Shown: positions 8,289 through 18,319 of the stretch, piece after piece
How the letters are laid out: the number at the start of each line of letters is the position of its first letter
Numbering within the stretch: the first letter of the stretch is position 1
NCBI GenBank assembly: GCA_944326465.1
Contig: CALVEB010000002.1
Span: 62,001 to 126,000, forward strand
Origin: Candidatus Gastranaerophilales bacterium
GTDB taxonomy: Bacteria > Cyanobacteriota > Vampirovibrionia > Gastranaerophilales > Gastranaerophilaceae
Length of the DNA stretch: 64,000 nt
Direction: 5' to 3'
Notes under the pieces: model-generated
What the model saw: only the letters and a program-made list of their open reading frames with translations
Told to the model about the DNA's origin: nothing
The model's database searches: none
Position numbers and translations under genes: made by a program

Positions 8289-10502
8289 TTAATTATTTTT
8301 TCTTTTTCTCTGAGTTTTGTTTTTATTGTTTTGATTTTTTTTAGTATGGTTAGGGCTGTAAGATGTTTGGATACGTTTAACGCTGTAGACATCCGGTATG
8401 GCTTGTATTGCATAGATAACGCGTTTTAATGTTTCTATGTTGTCCAATTCTATCCCTAGTTCTATAATTCCGATTTTTCCGCTTTTTGATTTTACATTTG
8501 CGTAATTAATATTTGTATTATTATCAGAAACGGCAGCAATAATATCTTTTAGTAAGCCCATTTTTTCGGCTGTTTCAACACGAATTGTTGTAGAATAAAT
8601 TTTATTAGTATTGTTGCCGGCCCATTGAATGTCCATTAAACGTTCAGGCTCAACATTTTCAAGAGTTTTGCAGTCAATTCTGTGCACCGAAACGCCTTTT
8701 GAACGCGTAACAACGCCTACAATCGGTTCTCCCGGTATCGGAGAACAGCATTTTGCAAATGAATACATTAAGCCTTCCAGTCCGATAATATCTTTTTCTG
8801 ATTTCTTCTTGTGCGAAGAATAGAAACCGCTTGTTTCAAGTGTTTTTTGCGGCTGCGGCTTTTTCAACTTGTTGATTATTTTGTTAAGTGTTGTTTCGCC
8901 ATAGCCGAGCGCTGCAAACAGATCTTCTGTAGACTGGTAATTCATCTGCTTTGCGACTTTTTCAAATTCACCGTTTTTAATATATTCATCAAATACAGCT
9001 TTTGTTAATTCGTGTTCTAAGTTTGCACGTCCGACTTCTATATGGTCTTCGCGGTTATTCTTTTTAAACCATTGTTTAATTTTTGAGGATGCCTGCTTAG
9101 TTACAACAAAATTTAACCAGTCAAGCCGCGGAGCCGGAGTTTTTGATGTAAGTATTTCGACGATATCACCATTGTTCAGTTTAGTGTCTAATTGTGCGAT
9201 GCGCCCGTTTATAAGCGCACCAACTGTTCTGTGACCGACATCTGAGTGAATACGGTATGCAAAATCGACAGGCGTCGCATTAGCCGGTAAATCAAGAACA
9301 TCTCCGTTCGGTGTGAAGGCAAAAACCTGATTGGAAAAGATATCAAGTTTTACAGAATTTACGTAATCTTCAGCACTTTTCATGTCTTTATCGTATTCAA
9401 CGAGTTTTCTCATCCATGAAAACTGCATATCTGTCGGGTTGTCGGCTTTTTGCGAGCCTTTTTCTTTGTAGCGCCAGTGTGCCGCAACCCCGTATTCTGC
9501 AACTTCGTGCATCTTCCATGTTCTGATTTGTACTTCCAGAGGTTTGGAACGCGGTCCTATTACTGATGTATGCAGTGATTGATACATATTGCCTTTCGGC
9601 ATTGCAATATAGTCTTTAAAACGTCCCGGAATAGGCTTAAATTGTGAATGGATAAGCCCTAAAACTTCATAACACTCTTTTTCAGAATCAACAATTACGC
9701 GAACTGCTGTAATATCATACAAATCATGAAATGCTATATTTAAGCGTTTCATTTTGCTATATATTGAATAATAATGTTTTGCGCGTCCTGTAATCTGTGC
9801 ATTAATGCCGCTTTTTTTAACATCCTGCGAAATTTTGTCTATAAGAAGGTTAACAGTTTCTTCGCGTTCAGCTTTTGTTTGCGAAACAAGCCGTGCAATT
9901 TCAAAATATTTATCAGGTTCTAAGTATCTTAGAGAAAGATCTTCTAATTCAGCCTTAACTTTTCCGATACCTAATCGGTTAGCGAGCGGCGCAAAGATAT
10001 CCAGTGTTTCGCGCGCAATTTTTTGCTGCTTGCTTGCTGTCATAAAGTTGAGCGTACGCATATTATGCAGTCTGTCTGCAAGTTTGAGAAACACAATTCT
10101 TATATCGCTTGCCATTGCAATAAACAGCCGTCGAAAATTTTCAGCCTGACGTTCTTCTTTTGATTTAAACTGTAATTTTCCGAGTTTGGTCACGCCCTGA
10201 ACAAGTGTCAGAACATCTTTGCCAAAAAGTTCTTCTATTTCTTCCGGTTTTGTCTCAGTATCTTCAAGAATATCATGCAAAAATGCAGCCATAAGTGTAT
10301 GAGAATCAACCTTCAAGTCAAGGAGGATTTTGGCAACTTCGACAGGATGGATAATGTAAGGTTCTTCTGAAATCCTGTACTGCCCGTCGTGAAGCCGCTT
10401 TGCAAACAAAAAAGATTTTTCTATTAAATCAATTTCGCTCTCTTCACGGTTCTGTTCTATTAATTTTTGTTTTATATCTTGAAATAAAGGATCTACGCTC
10501 AT
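8289..10502 (-). CDS. rsh: Bifunctional (p)ppGpp synthase/hydrolase (Rel/SpoT)
   Basis: Makes and degrades the alarmone (p)ppGpp in the stringent response. At 737 residues it has normal long-RSH length. An N-terminal HD hydrolase domain is intact (IHPVEVAKILL, then AAFLHDILEDT with His76-Asp77). The synthetase domain follows, with the SIYSKMKR block and GRFKDYIAMPKGN. The RFKD (RxKD) form is that of bifunctional enzymes, not synthetase-only RelA. Then come a TGS domain (FAFTPNGDVLDLPANATPVDFAYRIHSDVGHR) and a C-terminal ACT domain, ending in a Lys/Asn-rich tail. No ribosome-binding site is seen before the ATG; AT-rich -10-like boxes lie 9-18 bases upstream, so a very short leader is possible. 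Divergent from the DUF167 gene. Confidence 0.96.
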   Translation of the reverse strand: MSVDPLFQDIKQKLIEQNREESEIDLIEKSFLFAKRLHDGQYRISEEPYIIHPVEVAKILLDLKVDSHTLMAAFLHDILEDTETKPEEIEELFGKDVLTLVQGVTKLGKLQFKSKEERQAENFRRLFIAMASDIRIVFLKLADRLHNMRTLNFMTASKQQKIARETLDIFAPLANRLGIGKVKAELEDLSLRYLEPDKYFEIARLVSQTKAEREETVNLLIDKISQDVKKSGINAQITGRAKHYYSIYSKMKRLNIAFHDLYDITAVRVIVDSEKECYEVLGLIHSQFKPIPGRFKDYIAMPKGNMYQSLHTSVIGPRSKPLEVQIRTWKMHEVAEYGVAAHWRYKEKGSQKADNPTDMQFSWMRKLVEYDKDMKSAEDYVNSVKLDIFSNQVFAFTPNGDVLDLPANATPVDFAYRIHSDVGHRTVGALINGRIAQLDTKLNNGDIVEILTSKTPAPRLDWLNFVVTKQASSKIKQWFKKNNREDHIEVGRANLEHELTKAVFDEYIKNGEFEKVAKQMNYQSTEDLFAALGYGETTLNKIINKLKKPQPQKTLETSGFYSSHKKKSEKDIIGLEGLMYSFAKCCSPIPGEPIVGVVTRSKGVSVHRIDCKTLENVEPERLMDIQWAGNNTNKIYSTTIRVETAEKMGLLKDIIAAVSDNNTNINYANVKSKSGKIGIIELGIELDNIETLKRVIYAIQAIPDVYSVKRIQTSYSPNHTKKNQNNKNKTQRKRKNN

Positions 10503-10577
10503 GATATAATCATAATACAGATTATAATTCTAATTTTCAAGTAAAATTGATGAATTTCATCCAGAAGGATTACGATT

Positions 10578-10865
10578 ATGATAAAACAGAATAAAGACGG
10601 CTTGATGGTAACGTTTAAAATAGTACCTAATTCATCCAAAAATGAGATAATCAAAACAGATGATACGATAAAAATAAAGATTACGGCGCAGCCGGTAGAT
10701 GGCAAAGCAAATAAAGCATTGATAGAATTTTTATCAAAGCAGTTTAAAATACCTAAAACTTCAATAGAGATATTACGCGGTGAAACTTCTAAAGAGAAAA
10801 CTATTCTGTTTAAAACGCAGGATATTTCAAAAATTGAAGCGCTTAAATCAGTCTTTGAAACTTAG
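10578..10865 (+). CDS. DUF167 (UPF0235, YggU-like) family protein
   Basis: A 95-residue cytoplasmic protein of a widespread small family with unknown biochemical role. Diagnostic features are the N-terminal VTFKIVPNSSKNEI, the core KIKITAQPVDGKANKALIEFLSK and the IEILRGETSKEKT motif. An AGAAGGA ribosome-binding site lies 9 bases before the ATG. It is divergent from the (p)ppGpp synthase gene. Length is typical. Confidence 0.92.
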   Translation: MIKQNKDGLMVTFKIVPNSSKNEIIKTDDTIKIKITAQPVDGKANKALIEFLSKQFKIPKTSIEILRGETSKEKTILFKTQDISKIEALKSVFET

Positions 10866-10935
10866 TATTGCAATTAAATATTTTTTTGTTACACTGGTCG
10901 TATGGAAACTATTTATAAAAGACAACTTCATCACA

Positions 10936-11036
10936 ATCATCAACATAGCAACCCTAAGGGGCTGTAGAATTGATGTTGTGTATTTTGTTATAAATTCAAT
11001 TCTTTAACCTCTTAGGGAAAACTAAGAGGTTATTTT
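10936..11036 (+). promoter_or_regulatory. Structured leader with competing hairpins; start site of the next gene sequestered
   Basis: Between the DUF167 stop and the next ATG there are three interlocking hairpins. Hairpin A pairs CAACAT (10941-10946) with ATGTTG (10973-10978) around an inner AGC..CCC/GGG..GCT stem. Hairpin B pairs GAATTGA (10967-10973) with TCAATTC (10996-11002) and overlaps A. Hairpin C pairs AACCTCTTAG (11006-11015) with CTAAGAGGTT (11022-11031) and contains the AAGAGG ribosome-binding site of the gene starting at 11037. A and B share base 10973, so they are partly exclusive. Regulation is inference. Confidence 0.45.
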
Positions 11037-12401
11037 ATGCCTCACCCCGTGATAGATTTTTTAAGAATTGGAGATGTAACAAAAATGACAATATCAGCAA
11101 TAATTTCGGCAATAGGCAATAATAGCAGTATTTATCCGCTGCTTGTACGCGATTGCGGCATAGAAGTCCCGACTAAGGTTTTTCTTACATATAAACAAAA
11201 TGAAGATGATAAAGAAGTCGCAGCACTGGCTGCCCGCGAACGTTTTCTTGATGAATATGCAACATCAGCGGTCTGGCTAGGCGGGATACCGCTTATTGAC
11301 TGGCTCTCAAATAAACTGATTAAAATGAAGGGGTTTAATCCTGATATTAATCCCAAACTTTTTAAAGAAGAAAAACTTCAGGGATTGCAATACAATATTG
11401 AAAAATTTAAAGATAAAGCGCCGGATGCGGTGAAAGATTTAATGAGGTTGACAGATACAGGACGCAAGACATATTATAAAAAATTGCTTGCCGGAAAATT
11501 TTTAGCCTCCACAATTATTCCGATTGCATTTATGGGATTTATCTTGCCTAAAATGATTTTTGCCTCATCTGCAAAACGTATTGAGAAATTGAAACAGCAG
11601 CGAAAGATGCAGAATAAATCAATGCCGGAACCCGTAATGCGGCCGAATTTTGCCACACCTAAAAAAGGCATCTGGGGAGAATTTACAATCCCAAAATCAG
11701 CCCCGCAGACATTTACCGGACTTTCGCTTGCAAAACTGGCAAATGTCTCAACGCAGGACAAAATGATGATAACTGACGGCGGCTATACTGTCGGCCGGAT
11801 CGTGACTGCCAGAAAGAAAAATGAGGCACTTGATGTAGGTTTCAGGTTAAGCGGCATGATGTTTTTAAATTTTATAGCACCTAAATGGATAGAAAAAGTT
11901 TTGAATAAAATCAGCGGGCTTGATCTGGATCCGATTATGCTTGCTGACAAAAACTTTACATCAAAAGTCAAATCCGGCGGTATCTCCTTGCCGGCAAATG
12001 ATAAGCCCGAAACCTTATTAAAATTTGTGGACGAAAATCCTGACAGTATGTTTGTAAAACTTGCAAATCAATTCAAAAAAGTTGTAATGTTAGAAAACGG
12101 AGTTCGTGATCCCCGTGCCTATGTTGATTTCGAAAAACTTGGCAAATTCAGAAATTCTATTGCTGATTTTGTTGAAAAAGCACCTAAAGATAATGCTTAT
12201 AAAAAGTATTTGCTAAAAGCAAAAATCCTTCGTTCTGCGAATATTCTAATCAATGTCGGACTAAGCAGCTTTTTACTGGCCTATGTCTTACCTAAAGCAA
12301 CTTTTGCATTCCGTAAGATTGTTACAGGCTCAGACCTTGAGCCGGGGCTTGCACCTGATGTTGTAAAAGCAAAGGAAAGTGTACAACAGAATAATTCGTG
12401 A
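11037..12401 (+). CDS. Conserved-looking membrane-associated protein, function unknown
   Basis: A 454-residue protein with no recognised family. There is no N-terminal signal peptide. Two hydrophobic segments are long enough to span a membrane, at about residues 152-175 (LASTIIPIAFMGFILPKMIF) and about 405-428 near the C-terminus (ILINVGLSSFLLAYVLPKATF). Both end in the same LPK-[MA]-x-F-A pattern, hinting at an internal duplication. Between them is a Lys-rich soluble region of about 230 residues. The start is set by an AAGAGG ribosome-binding site inside the hairpin immediately before the ATG. It stands alone and converges on the efflux operon. Confidence 0.75.
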   Translation: MPHPVIDFLRIGDVTKMTISAIISAIGNNSSIYPLLVRDCGIEVPTKVFLTYKQNEDDKEVAALAARERFLDEYATSAVWLGGIPLIDWLSNKLIKMKGFNPDINPKLFKEEKLQGLQYNIEKFKDKAPDAVKDLMRLTDTGRKTYYKKLLAGKFLASTIIPIAFMGFILPKMIFASSAKRIEKLKQQRKMQNKSMPEPVMRPNFATPKKGIWGEFTIPKSAPQTFTGLSLAKLANVSTQDKMMITDGGYTVGRIVTARKKNEALDVGFRLSGMMFLNFIAPKWIEKVLNKISGLDLDPIMLADKNFTSKVKSGGISLPANDKPETLLKFVDENPDSMFVKLANQFKKVVMLENGVRDPRAYVDFEKLGKFRNSIADFVEKAPKDNAYKKYLLKAKILRSANILINVGLSSFLLAYVLPKATFAFRKIVTGSDLEPGLAPDVVKAKESVQQNNS

Positions 12402-12413
12402 ATTTTGTATGAA

Positions 12414-13826
12414 TTATGATTTAAGTTCAATTATTTCTTCATCATCAGGATTTATGTTTTTACCGATGGATTTTTCAAGCTGTGCTTTTGCAGAATTATA
12501 CTGGTATAATGCGCTGTAATAATTCAACTGGGCATTTTGATACAAAATCTGTGCGTCTTTGAGTTCTGTCGGGCTGGCTTCTCCTACTCTGTATCGGCCA
12601 TAAGAAAGCTCGTAATTTTCTTTTGCCTGTTTAACCTGCAAAAGCGCAACCGGCATTTGATTTTTCTTTTCCTGCAGCATCAAATAAGCGTTTTGTATTT
12701 CCAGATAAATCGTATTCTGGGTATTTTTCGCATTTGCTATTTCTTTATCATACAAATATCTTGCTTCACTTATTTCGTTTTTAATCAACATACCGTTAAT
12801 AGTCGGGAAATTAAGGTATCCGCCGATATTGTAACCGTGGTTGCTAACCCAGCTTTTACCGCCGATTTGAACCTGACCTTCAACAGTCAATGTCGGGTAA
12901 TACGATTTTTTAACTAATTTAAGTGTCTGATTGGCTGTTTCTACTTTTAATTCAGCAAGCTTTAATTCCGGCCGAGCATCGCGTGCTATGTCAATGGCTT
13001 CTTCAAAAGTCATATCAACCGGCTGATAGCGTAATTTGTCTTTTACATTATAACGGTCTATAAAAGGTACCCCCATGACATTATTCAATTTTGCCACTGC
13101 AAGGTTAACTGCGTTGTCAGCCTGTATGTATTTTAGTTTAGCATCACTAAGATTGGCTTCTGCAATTGTAACGTCGACTTTCGGGTTCATACCTATTTCA
13201 TAAAATGCTTTTGCCTGATTATAGAAAAGCTCAAATTTATCAACAGTATCCTGCGCAACTTTTCTGTTTTCAAAAGCGTATAAAAGATTATAATATGCAT
13301 CTTTTGTCTGATATACAACATCGTTAATCGTTGCCGCAAGTGTTGTCTTATAACCTTCATAATCCAAACGTCTTATTGTTGCCTGATTCTGGGTTACGCC
13401 AAAGTCGTAGAGCATCTGCTGGAGTGTTAACTGTCCGAGAACATAATAATTAAAAGTTAAATTCCGTCCTAAAGCGTCAGACAACTGCAACTGTTTAATT
13501 CTGGTATATCCGGTTTGCCAGCTTACTTTCGGAAAATAATTTGACCACACCTGCTTAATTCTGGAATCTGATGCCAGAATGTCATGGAATGCAGAATTAA
13601 TCTGAGGATTATTTCCTAAAGCGAGTTCCAGACATCTCTCCAGCGTCATATCAATATTTTTTTCAACGCCGCCTTCTATAATGAATGTTCCGTCAGGTTT
13701 TTGCGGAAGCACAGCGTCAGCATGCGGGTATTCATCTTCGACAATAGCATTGCCAATGGTTTCGGCCGGTACGGGCGCTCCCAGTAAAATTATTAAACTT
13801 AACAATATTATATTTTTCTTATGCAT
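12414..13826 (-). CDS. TolC-family outer membrane efflux protein
   Basis: Outer-membrane channel of a tripartite efflux pump. A 470-residue precursor has a signal peptide (IILLSLIILLGAPVPA) and the two repeated long helical-hairpin halves of the OEP family. The pattern is LERCLELALGNNPQINSAFHDI in the first half and FEEAIDIARDARPELKLAELKVE in the second, with conserved YGRYRVGEASPTELKDAQ. It lies 9 bases after the RND gene stop and is the last gene of an adaptor-RND-TolC operon. Confidence 0.94.
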   Translation of the reverse strand: MHKKNIILLSLIILLGAPVPAETIGNAIVEDEYPHADAVLPQKPDGTFIIEGGVEKNIDMTLERCLELALGNNPQINSAFHDILASDSRIKQVWSNYFPKVSWQTGYTRIKQLQLSDALGRNLTFNYYVLGQLTLQQMLYDFGVTQNQATIRRLDYEGYKTTLAATINDVVYQTKDAYYNLLYAFENRKVAQDTVDKFELFYNQAKAFYEIGMNPKVDVTIAEANLSDAKLKYIQADNAVNLAVAKLNNVMGVPFIDRYNVKDKLRYQPVDMTFEEAIDIARDARPELKLAELKVETANQTLKLVKKSYYPTLTVEGQVQIGGKSWVSNHGYNIGGYLNFPTINGMLIKNEISEARYLYDKEIANAKNTQNTIYLEIQNAYLMLQEKKNQMPVALLQVKQAKENYELSYGRYRVGEASPTELKDAQILYQNAQLNYYSALYQYNSAKAQLEKSIGKNINPDDEEIIELKS

Positions 13827-13835
13827 CTTTTTCCT

Positions 13836-16800
13836 TTATTGATTTTTATGTTTTAAACCTTTAGCCAGATTGAGTTTCATTTCTTCCACCATTACATAGA
13901 ATGCCGGAACAAGGAATGTACCTATGAAAGCAACGGCCATCATACCGCCGAATACCGTCATACCTACTGAGTGACGACTTGCGGCGCCGGCTCCTGATGC
14001 AAATACCAGAGGCAGTAACCCTAAGATAAATGCAATATTAGTCATCATAACGGCTCTGAATCTCAATTTTGCCGCCTGCAATGCTGCTTCCTTTATCCCC
14101 ATGCCGGCTTCGTGGGCGTCTTTTGCAAACTCAATAATCAAAATTGCCTGTTTGGTACTTAAACCGATTAACATAACAAGCCCGATTTGCGAGTACAGGT
14201 CAAGAGAATACCCTGCAACATACTGGAAGAACAATGCTCCGACCAGTGCAACCGGCGAGATTAAAAGTACGGCGACAGGCAGCATCCAGCTTTCATACAA
14301 TGCTACAAGGAACAAGTAGACAAACACAAGGGACATTGCAAGAATTGGTCCGATTTGTCCCTGAGATTCCTGTTCCTGTAATGAACTTCCTGACCACGCA
14401 TAACCCATATCTTTAGGCAGTATACGGTCTGAAATTTCGCCCATTGTGCTCATTGCCTGACCGGAACTTACACCTTGAGATGCCATACCGTTGATTGTAA
14501 TTGCAGGATACATATTAAACCTTGTCAAGCTGTAAGGGCCTACAATATCTTTGATTTTAACAACAGATGACAGAGGCACCATGCCGCCTGCGGCATTTTT
14601 GATATAGATTTTGTCTATATCAGAAGGTTTTTCTCTAAATTGCGCATCGGCCTGCAAATATACACGATATACACGCCCGTATTTATTAAAGTCGTTTACG
14701 TAGGACTTTCCGAAATAACCTGCAAGAGCGCTGTATATCTCTGAAATAGGAACATTTTGCGCAAGTGCTTTAGCTTCATCAATATCAATCAGCATCTGCG
14801 GTAAGTTAGCCGTAAATGACGTATAAACGAGTGAAAATGCCGGATCTTTATTCGCTTCACCGATTAATTTCATTGCTTCTTCATAAAGTTCCTGCGGAGA
14901 TCTGTTACCCTTATCAAGAAGTTGATATTCAAAACCGCCGAACATACCCAGACCGGAAATTGCAGGAGGTGCAAATGTCGCAATTGTCGCTGATGGATAA
15001 TTCGCAAATTCTTTTTGCATTTTGCTTAACAAACTCTGCATAGAAAGTGATTTTTTCTTACGATATTTGTATTCATCCAGATCTGCAACGATTAATGCTG
15101 TGTTTTCACCTGAAAAACCTACCAGAGTAATCGTACTGTGAACGCCTTCCATTGCAAGTATTCTCTGTTCGATTTCTGTTGCAACAATATCTGTTCTTGA
15201 TGCAGAAGATCCTTCCGGTAATTGGATTTGTGCAAAAATAGCACCTTTATCTTCCGTAGGCAAAAATCCTGTCGGTATTATCTTGAACATCAGTAAGATA
15301 AATGCAATTATAGAAAAGAAGGTTATCAATGTCAGTTTCGGCGAATTTACAAATACCTGAGCGCCTAGCAAATATTTATCTCTGACTTTGTTAAACCATT
15401 CATCAAATTTTTTGATAAACTCAATTTCGTTTTGCTGGTCGTTTGTTTTCAAAATCATAGAACACAGAGCAGGAGCAAGAGTTAACGCAACAAGTGTAGA
15501 CAAACCGATAGAAGTCGCGATACATAATGCAAACTGTCTGAACATTTGCCCCGTAATACCTGCCATAAATGAAACCGGTACAAATACCGCCATCAATACA
15601 AGAGAAGTAGCCAGAACAGCGCCGAAAACTTCTTCCATTGTAACTTCTGTTGCCTCTTTCGGTAATTTCCCTTCCTGAATATGTCTCTGGGTATTTTCAA
15701 GTACAACAATCGCATCATCTACAACCAGACCGACCGCAAGTACAAGTCCGAATAAAATCAACAGGTTAATGGAAAATCCCAGAAGATTCATGAATATAAA
15801 TACACCGATTAACGAAACCGGAATTGCGCAAAACGGAATAAATGCCGCACGAGCGCTGCCCAGAAACAAATAAGTTACTATACCTACAAGCACAATAGCC
15901 AGTGCAATAGCATTAACAACTTCGTTAATAGATTCTCTTACAAATTCCGTCTCATCGTGTTGAACTTTATATTCAATACCTTGCGGGAAACCTTTGCTTA
16001 ATTCAGCCATTTTAGCCTGAATTTTGTTAGACAAATCAATAGCGTTAGCTTCCGGCAGCTGTTGGATAGAGATAATAGCGGAATTTCTGCCGTTTATACG
16101 GGAAAAGTAAGAATAACTTTCAGCCCCGAGTTCAACACGTGCTATATCTTTTAATCTTACCTGAGCACCATCAGCTTTTGATCTGATAATAATATCTTCA
16201 AAATCTTTTACATCCTGCAAACGTCCCGGAGTTCTCAGGGTAAGCTTAATCATCTGCTTATTAACCATTGGTTCAACACCGAGATCCCCTGCCGGCGCCT
16301 GTGTATTTTGTTGCGTAATGGCAGTATTTACATCACTTATTGATATACCTAAATTAGCCATCTTTGTCGCATCAAGCCAGACACGCATTGAATAATCAGA
16401 TGATCCGAATACTGAAACCTTACCGACACCTTTGATACGTGCAAGTTCATCTTTTATATAAATAGATGCATAGTTTGCAATATACAGGTTGTCATAAGTA
16501 CCTGTCGGAGAGTTTACGGAAATCATCAAAAGCCCCGGCCCGCCCGTTGACTTTTTAACTGACAAACCGTACCGTTTAACCTCTTCCGGCAAACGCGGTG
16601 TTACAAGCTGCAACTGGTTTTGTACGTTTACAACCGCCATATCAGGATCTGACCCGATATTAAAATACAGGGTTAATTGATACTGCCCGTTTTGAGATGT
16701 TGAGGACATATAAATCATGTCTTCAACACCGTTCAACTGAGCTTCTACAGGAGCGGCAATTGTGGATTCTATAACGTCAGAACTCGCACCTGCATAAGTC

Positions 16801-16955
16801 GCTGTTACAACAACCTGCGGAGGTGTAATAGAAGGATATTCTTCCAGAGGAAGCATTTTTATCATCAGCAAACCTGCCAGTACAATGACAAGCGATATTA
16901 CGATAGCAAGCTTCGGACGCTGAATAAATAAATTCTGTTTTTGTTGTTCTGACAT
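13836..16955 (-). CDS. RND-family hydrophobe/amphiphile efflux transporter (AcrB-like)
   Basis: Inner-membrane proton-driven pump of 1039 residues, the usual length for HAE1-type RND proteins. It shows the N-terminal RPKLAIVISLVIVLAGLLMI helix, the porter domain, TM4 with the proton-relay GLVLAVGLVVDDAIVVLENTQR (paired Asp), VPVSFMAGITGQMFRQFA, and the second-half repeat with VALYESWMLPVAVLL and LIGLSTKQAILIIEFA. It is flanked by its adaptor and TolC genes, which identifies a complete tripartite exporter. Substrates cannot be deduced. Confidence 0.96.
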   Translation of the reverse strand: MSEQQKQNLFIQRPKLAIVISLVIVLAGLLMIKMLPLEEYPSITPPQVVVTATYAGASSDVIESTIAAPVEAQLNGVEDMIYMSSTSQNGQYQLTLYFNIGSDPDMAVVNVQNQLQLVTPRLPEEVKRYGLSVKKSTGGPGLLMISVNSPTGTYDNLYIANYASIYIKDELARIKGVGKVSVFGSSDYSMRVWLDATKMANLGISISDVNTAITQQNTQAPAGDLGVEPMVNKQMIKLTLRTPGRLQDVKDFEDIIIRSKADGAQVRLKDIARVELGAESYSYFSRINGRNSAIISIQQLPEANAIDLSNKIQAKMAELSKGFPQGIEYKVQHDETEFVRESINEVVNAIALAIVLVGIVTYLFLGSARAAFIPFCAIPVSLIGVFIFMNLLGFSINLLILFGLVLAVGLVVDDAIVVLENTQRHIQEGKLPKEATEVTMEEVFGAVLATSLVLMAVFVPVSFMAGITGQMFRQFALCIATSIGLSTLVALTLAPALCSMILKTNDQQNEIEFIKKFDEWFNKVRDKYLLGAQVFVNSPKLTLITFFSIIAFILLMFKIIPTGFLPTEDKGAIFAQIQLPEGSSASRTDIVATEIEQRILAMEGVHSTITLVGFSGENTALIVADLDEYKYRKKKSLSMQSLLSKMQKEFANYPSATIATFAPPAISGLGMFGGFEYQLLDKGNRSPQELYEEAMKLIGEANKDPAFSLVYTSFTANLPQMLIDIDEAKALAQNVPISEIYSALAGYFGKSYVNDFNKYGRVYRVYLQADAQFREKPSDIDKIYIKNAAGGMVPLSSVVKIKDIVGPYSLTRFNMYPAITINGMASQGVSSGQAMSTMGEISDRILPKDMGYAWSGSSLQEQESQGQIGPILAMSLVFVYLFLVALYESWMLPVAVLLISPVALVGALFFQYVAGYSLDLYSQIGLVMLIGLSTKQAILIIEFAKDAHEAGMGIKEAALQAAKLRFRAVMMTNIAFILGLLPLVFASGAGAASRHSVGMTVFGGMMAVAFIGTFLVPAFYVMVEEMKLNLAKGLKHKNQ

Positions 16956-16974
16956 CTATATTTCCTTTTTAAAA

Positions 16975-18177
16975 TTATTTTTTATCTTCTTTTTCTGCTT
17001 TTTCACGTTTTTTATCAACCTGCGCTGTTTCGGCTTTTTTAATTTTAGCCATTTCTTCAGCACTCACAAGAGTTACAGGTTTACCCGGAGAAACCTTCTG
17101 GATACCGTCAACAATAACTCTGTCGCCTTTTACAAGTCCTTCGCTGATAATCCATTTATCACCTTTTTGACCTGATGTCTTAATATATGTCAACTGCGGC
17201 AGTTCATTTTCATCCAGCTTGTAGACATATTTTCCGGCCTGATTTTCCTGTACTGCTGTTTGAGATACTACAGGCACAAGTGACGGATTATTTGCGTATA
17301 ATCTTATTGTTACAAATTCGCCGTGAATAAGCTGGTTATCAGGGTTCTGGAAAGTTGCACGCATTGTTATTGTACCGGTTGATTGATCAACTTTATTATC
17401 CTGAAAATCCTGAACACCTTCTAATTCATATTTTTGTCCGTCAGGTAAAATTAATTCAACACGTCTGTTTTTATTGTTATCCTTGTCTGATGCGGATATT
17501 GCCGCAAACTCGGTTGATTCCAGCGGAAACGTTACATATATCGGATTTGTACTGTTAATAGTTGTCAGGGCACCGGTATTTGGTGAAACATAGTTCCCTA
17601 TTGTAACATTAATAACGCCGACACGACCGTCTACAGGTGATTTTACATTTGTATACCCTAAACTTCTTTCAGCATCGCTGTAAGCCGCCTGAGCAGATGC
17701 AAGCTGTGCTTTCAAAGAATCTCTCTGGGAGAGCATACTATCATATTGCGAACGCGCAATGTAATCTTTTTTTACCAGTTCATCAGCACGCGCTAATTGT
17801 TTTTCTGCATAAATCAACTGCGCATTGAGGTTTGCAACATTTGCTCTGGCAACCTTTGCGGCGTTTGAAAATTCTGTCGGCTCAATAAGGAACAGAGTCT
17901 GCCCCTGTTTTACATAATCGCCTTCCTTAAAGTAGCTTTTCTGCAAATAACCGGAAATACGCGCTAATACATCAACTCTGTATTTAGAAATTACACGTCC
18001 CGGTTCTTCATAACTTCTTATAATATTTTCTTCTGTCACTTCTTCGGCCAGAACCTGCGGAGCCGGTTTGTTTTTTGATGCCTGACCTGATATAAACTGT
18101 AATATATTAGAATAGCTGAAACGTAATACTACTGCTGCAATAACTATTGCAATTAAAATTATAATTGTTTTTTTCAT
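16975..18177 (-). CDS. Periplasmic adaptor (membrane fusion protein) of the RND pump
   Basis: A 400-residue HlyD/AcrA-type adaptor linking the RND pump to TolC. An N-terminal signal anchor (IIILIAIVIAAVVLRFSY) is followed by the first lipoyl half (VDVLARISGYLQKSYFKEGDYV), an alpha-helical hairpin, the second lipoyl half (VKSPVDGRVGVINVTIGNYV) and a beta-barrel domain. It ends in a Lys/Glu-rich tail. The frame runs upstream to 18240, but an AAGGGAG ribosome-binding site 6 bases before the ATG at 18177 sets the start. First gene of the operon; the RND gene follows 19 bases later. Confidence 0.95.
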   Translation of the reverse strand: MKKTIIILIAIVIAAVVLRFSYSNILQFISGQASKNKPAPQVLAEEVTEENIIRSYEEPGRVISKYRVDVLARISGYLQKSYFKEGDYVKQGQTLFLIEPTEFSNAAKVARANVANLNAQLIYAEKQLARADELVKKDYIARSQYDSMLSQRDSLKAQLASAQAAYSDAERSLGYTNVKSPVDGRVGVINVTIGNYVSPNTGALTTINSTNPIYVTFPLESTEFAAISASDKDNNKNRRVELILPDGQKYELEGVQDFQDNKVDQSTGTITMRATFQNPDNQLIHGEFVTIRLYANNPSLVPVVSQTAVQENQAGKYVYKLDENELPQLTYIKTSGQKGDKWIISEGLVKGDRVIVDGIQKVSPGKPVTLVSAEEMAKIKKAETAQVDKKREKAEKEDKK

Positions 18178-18256
18178 TATCTCTCCCTTACGTCTGTTGT
18201 TTTTACAACAATGGTAACATAAAAATTTGCGGCTTGTCAATATTTTATATAAGACG

Positions 18257-18296
18257 AAAAAATCCCTTTAAAACAATAGTCTCAAAGGGATTTTTT
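18257..18296. terminator. Bidirectional rho-independent terminator
   Basis: AAATCCCTTT (18260-18269) pairs with AAAGGGATTT (18284-18293) around a 14-base loop, with A/T tracts on both sides. It separates dapB from the efflux operon downstream on the same strand and is oriented to end the dapB transcript. Confidence 0.8.
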
Positions 18297-18319
18297 ATAT
18301 TAAGATTTGTTTTTATAAT

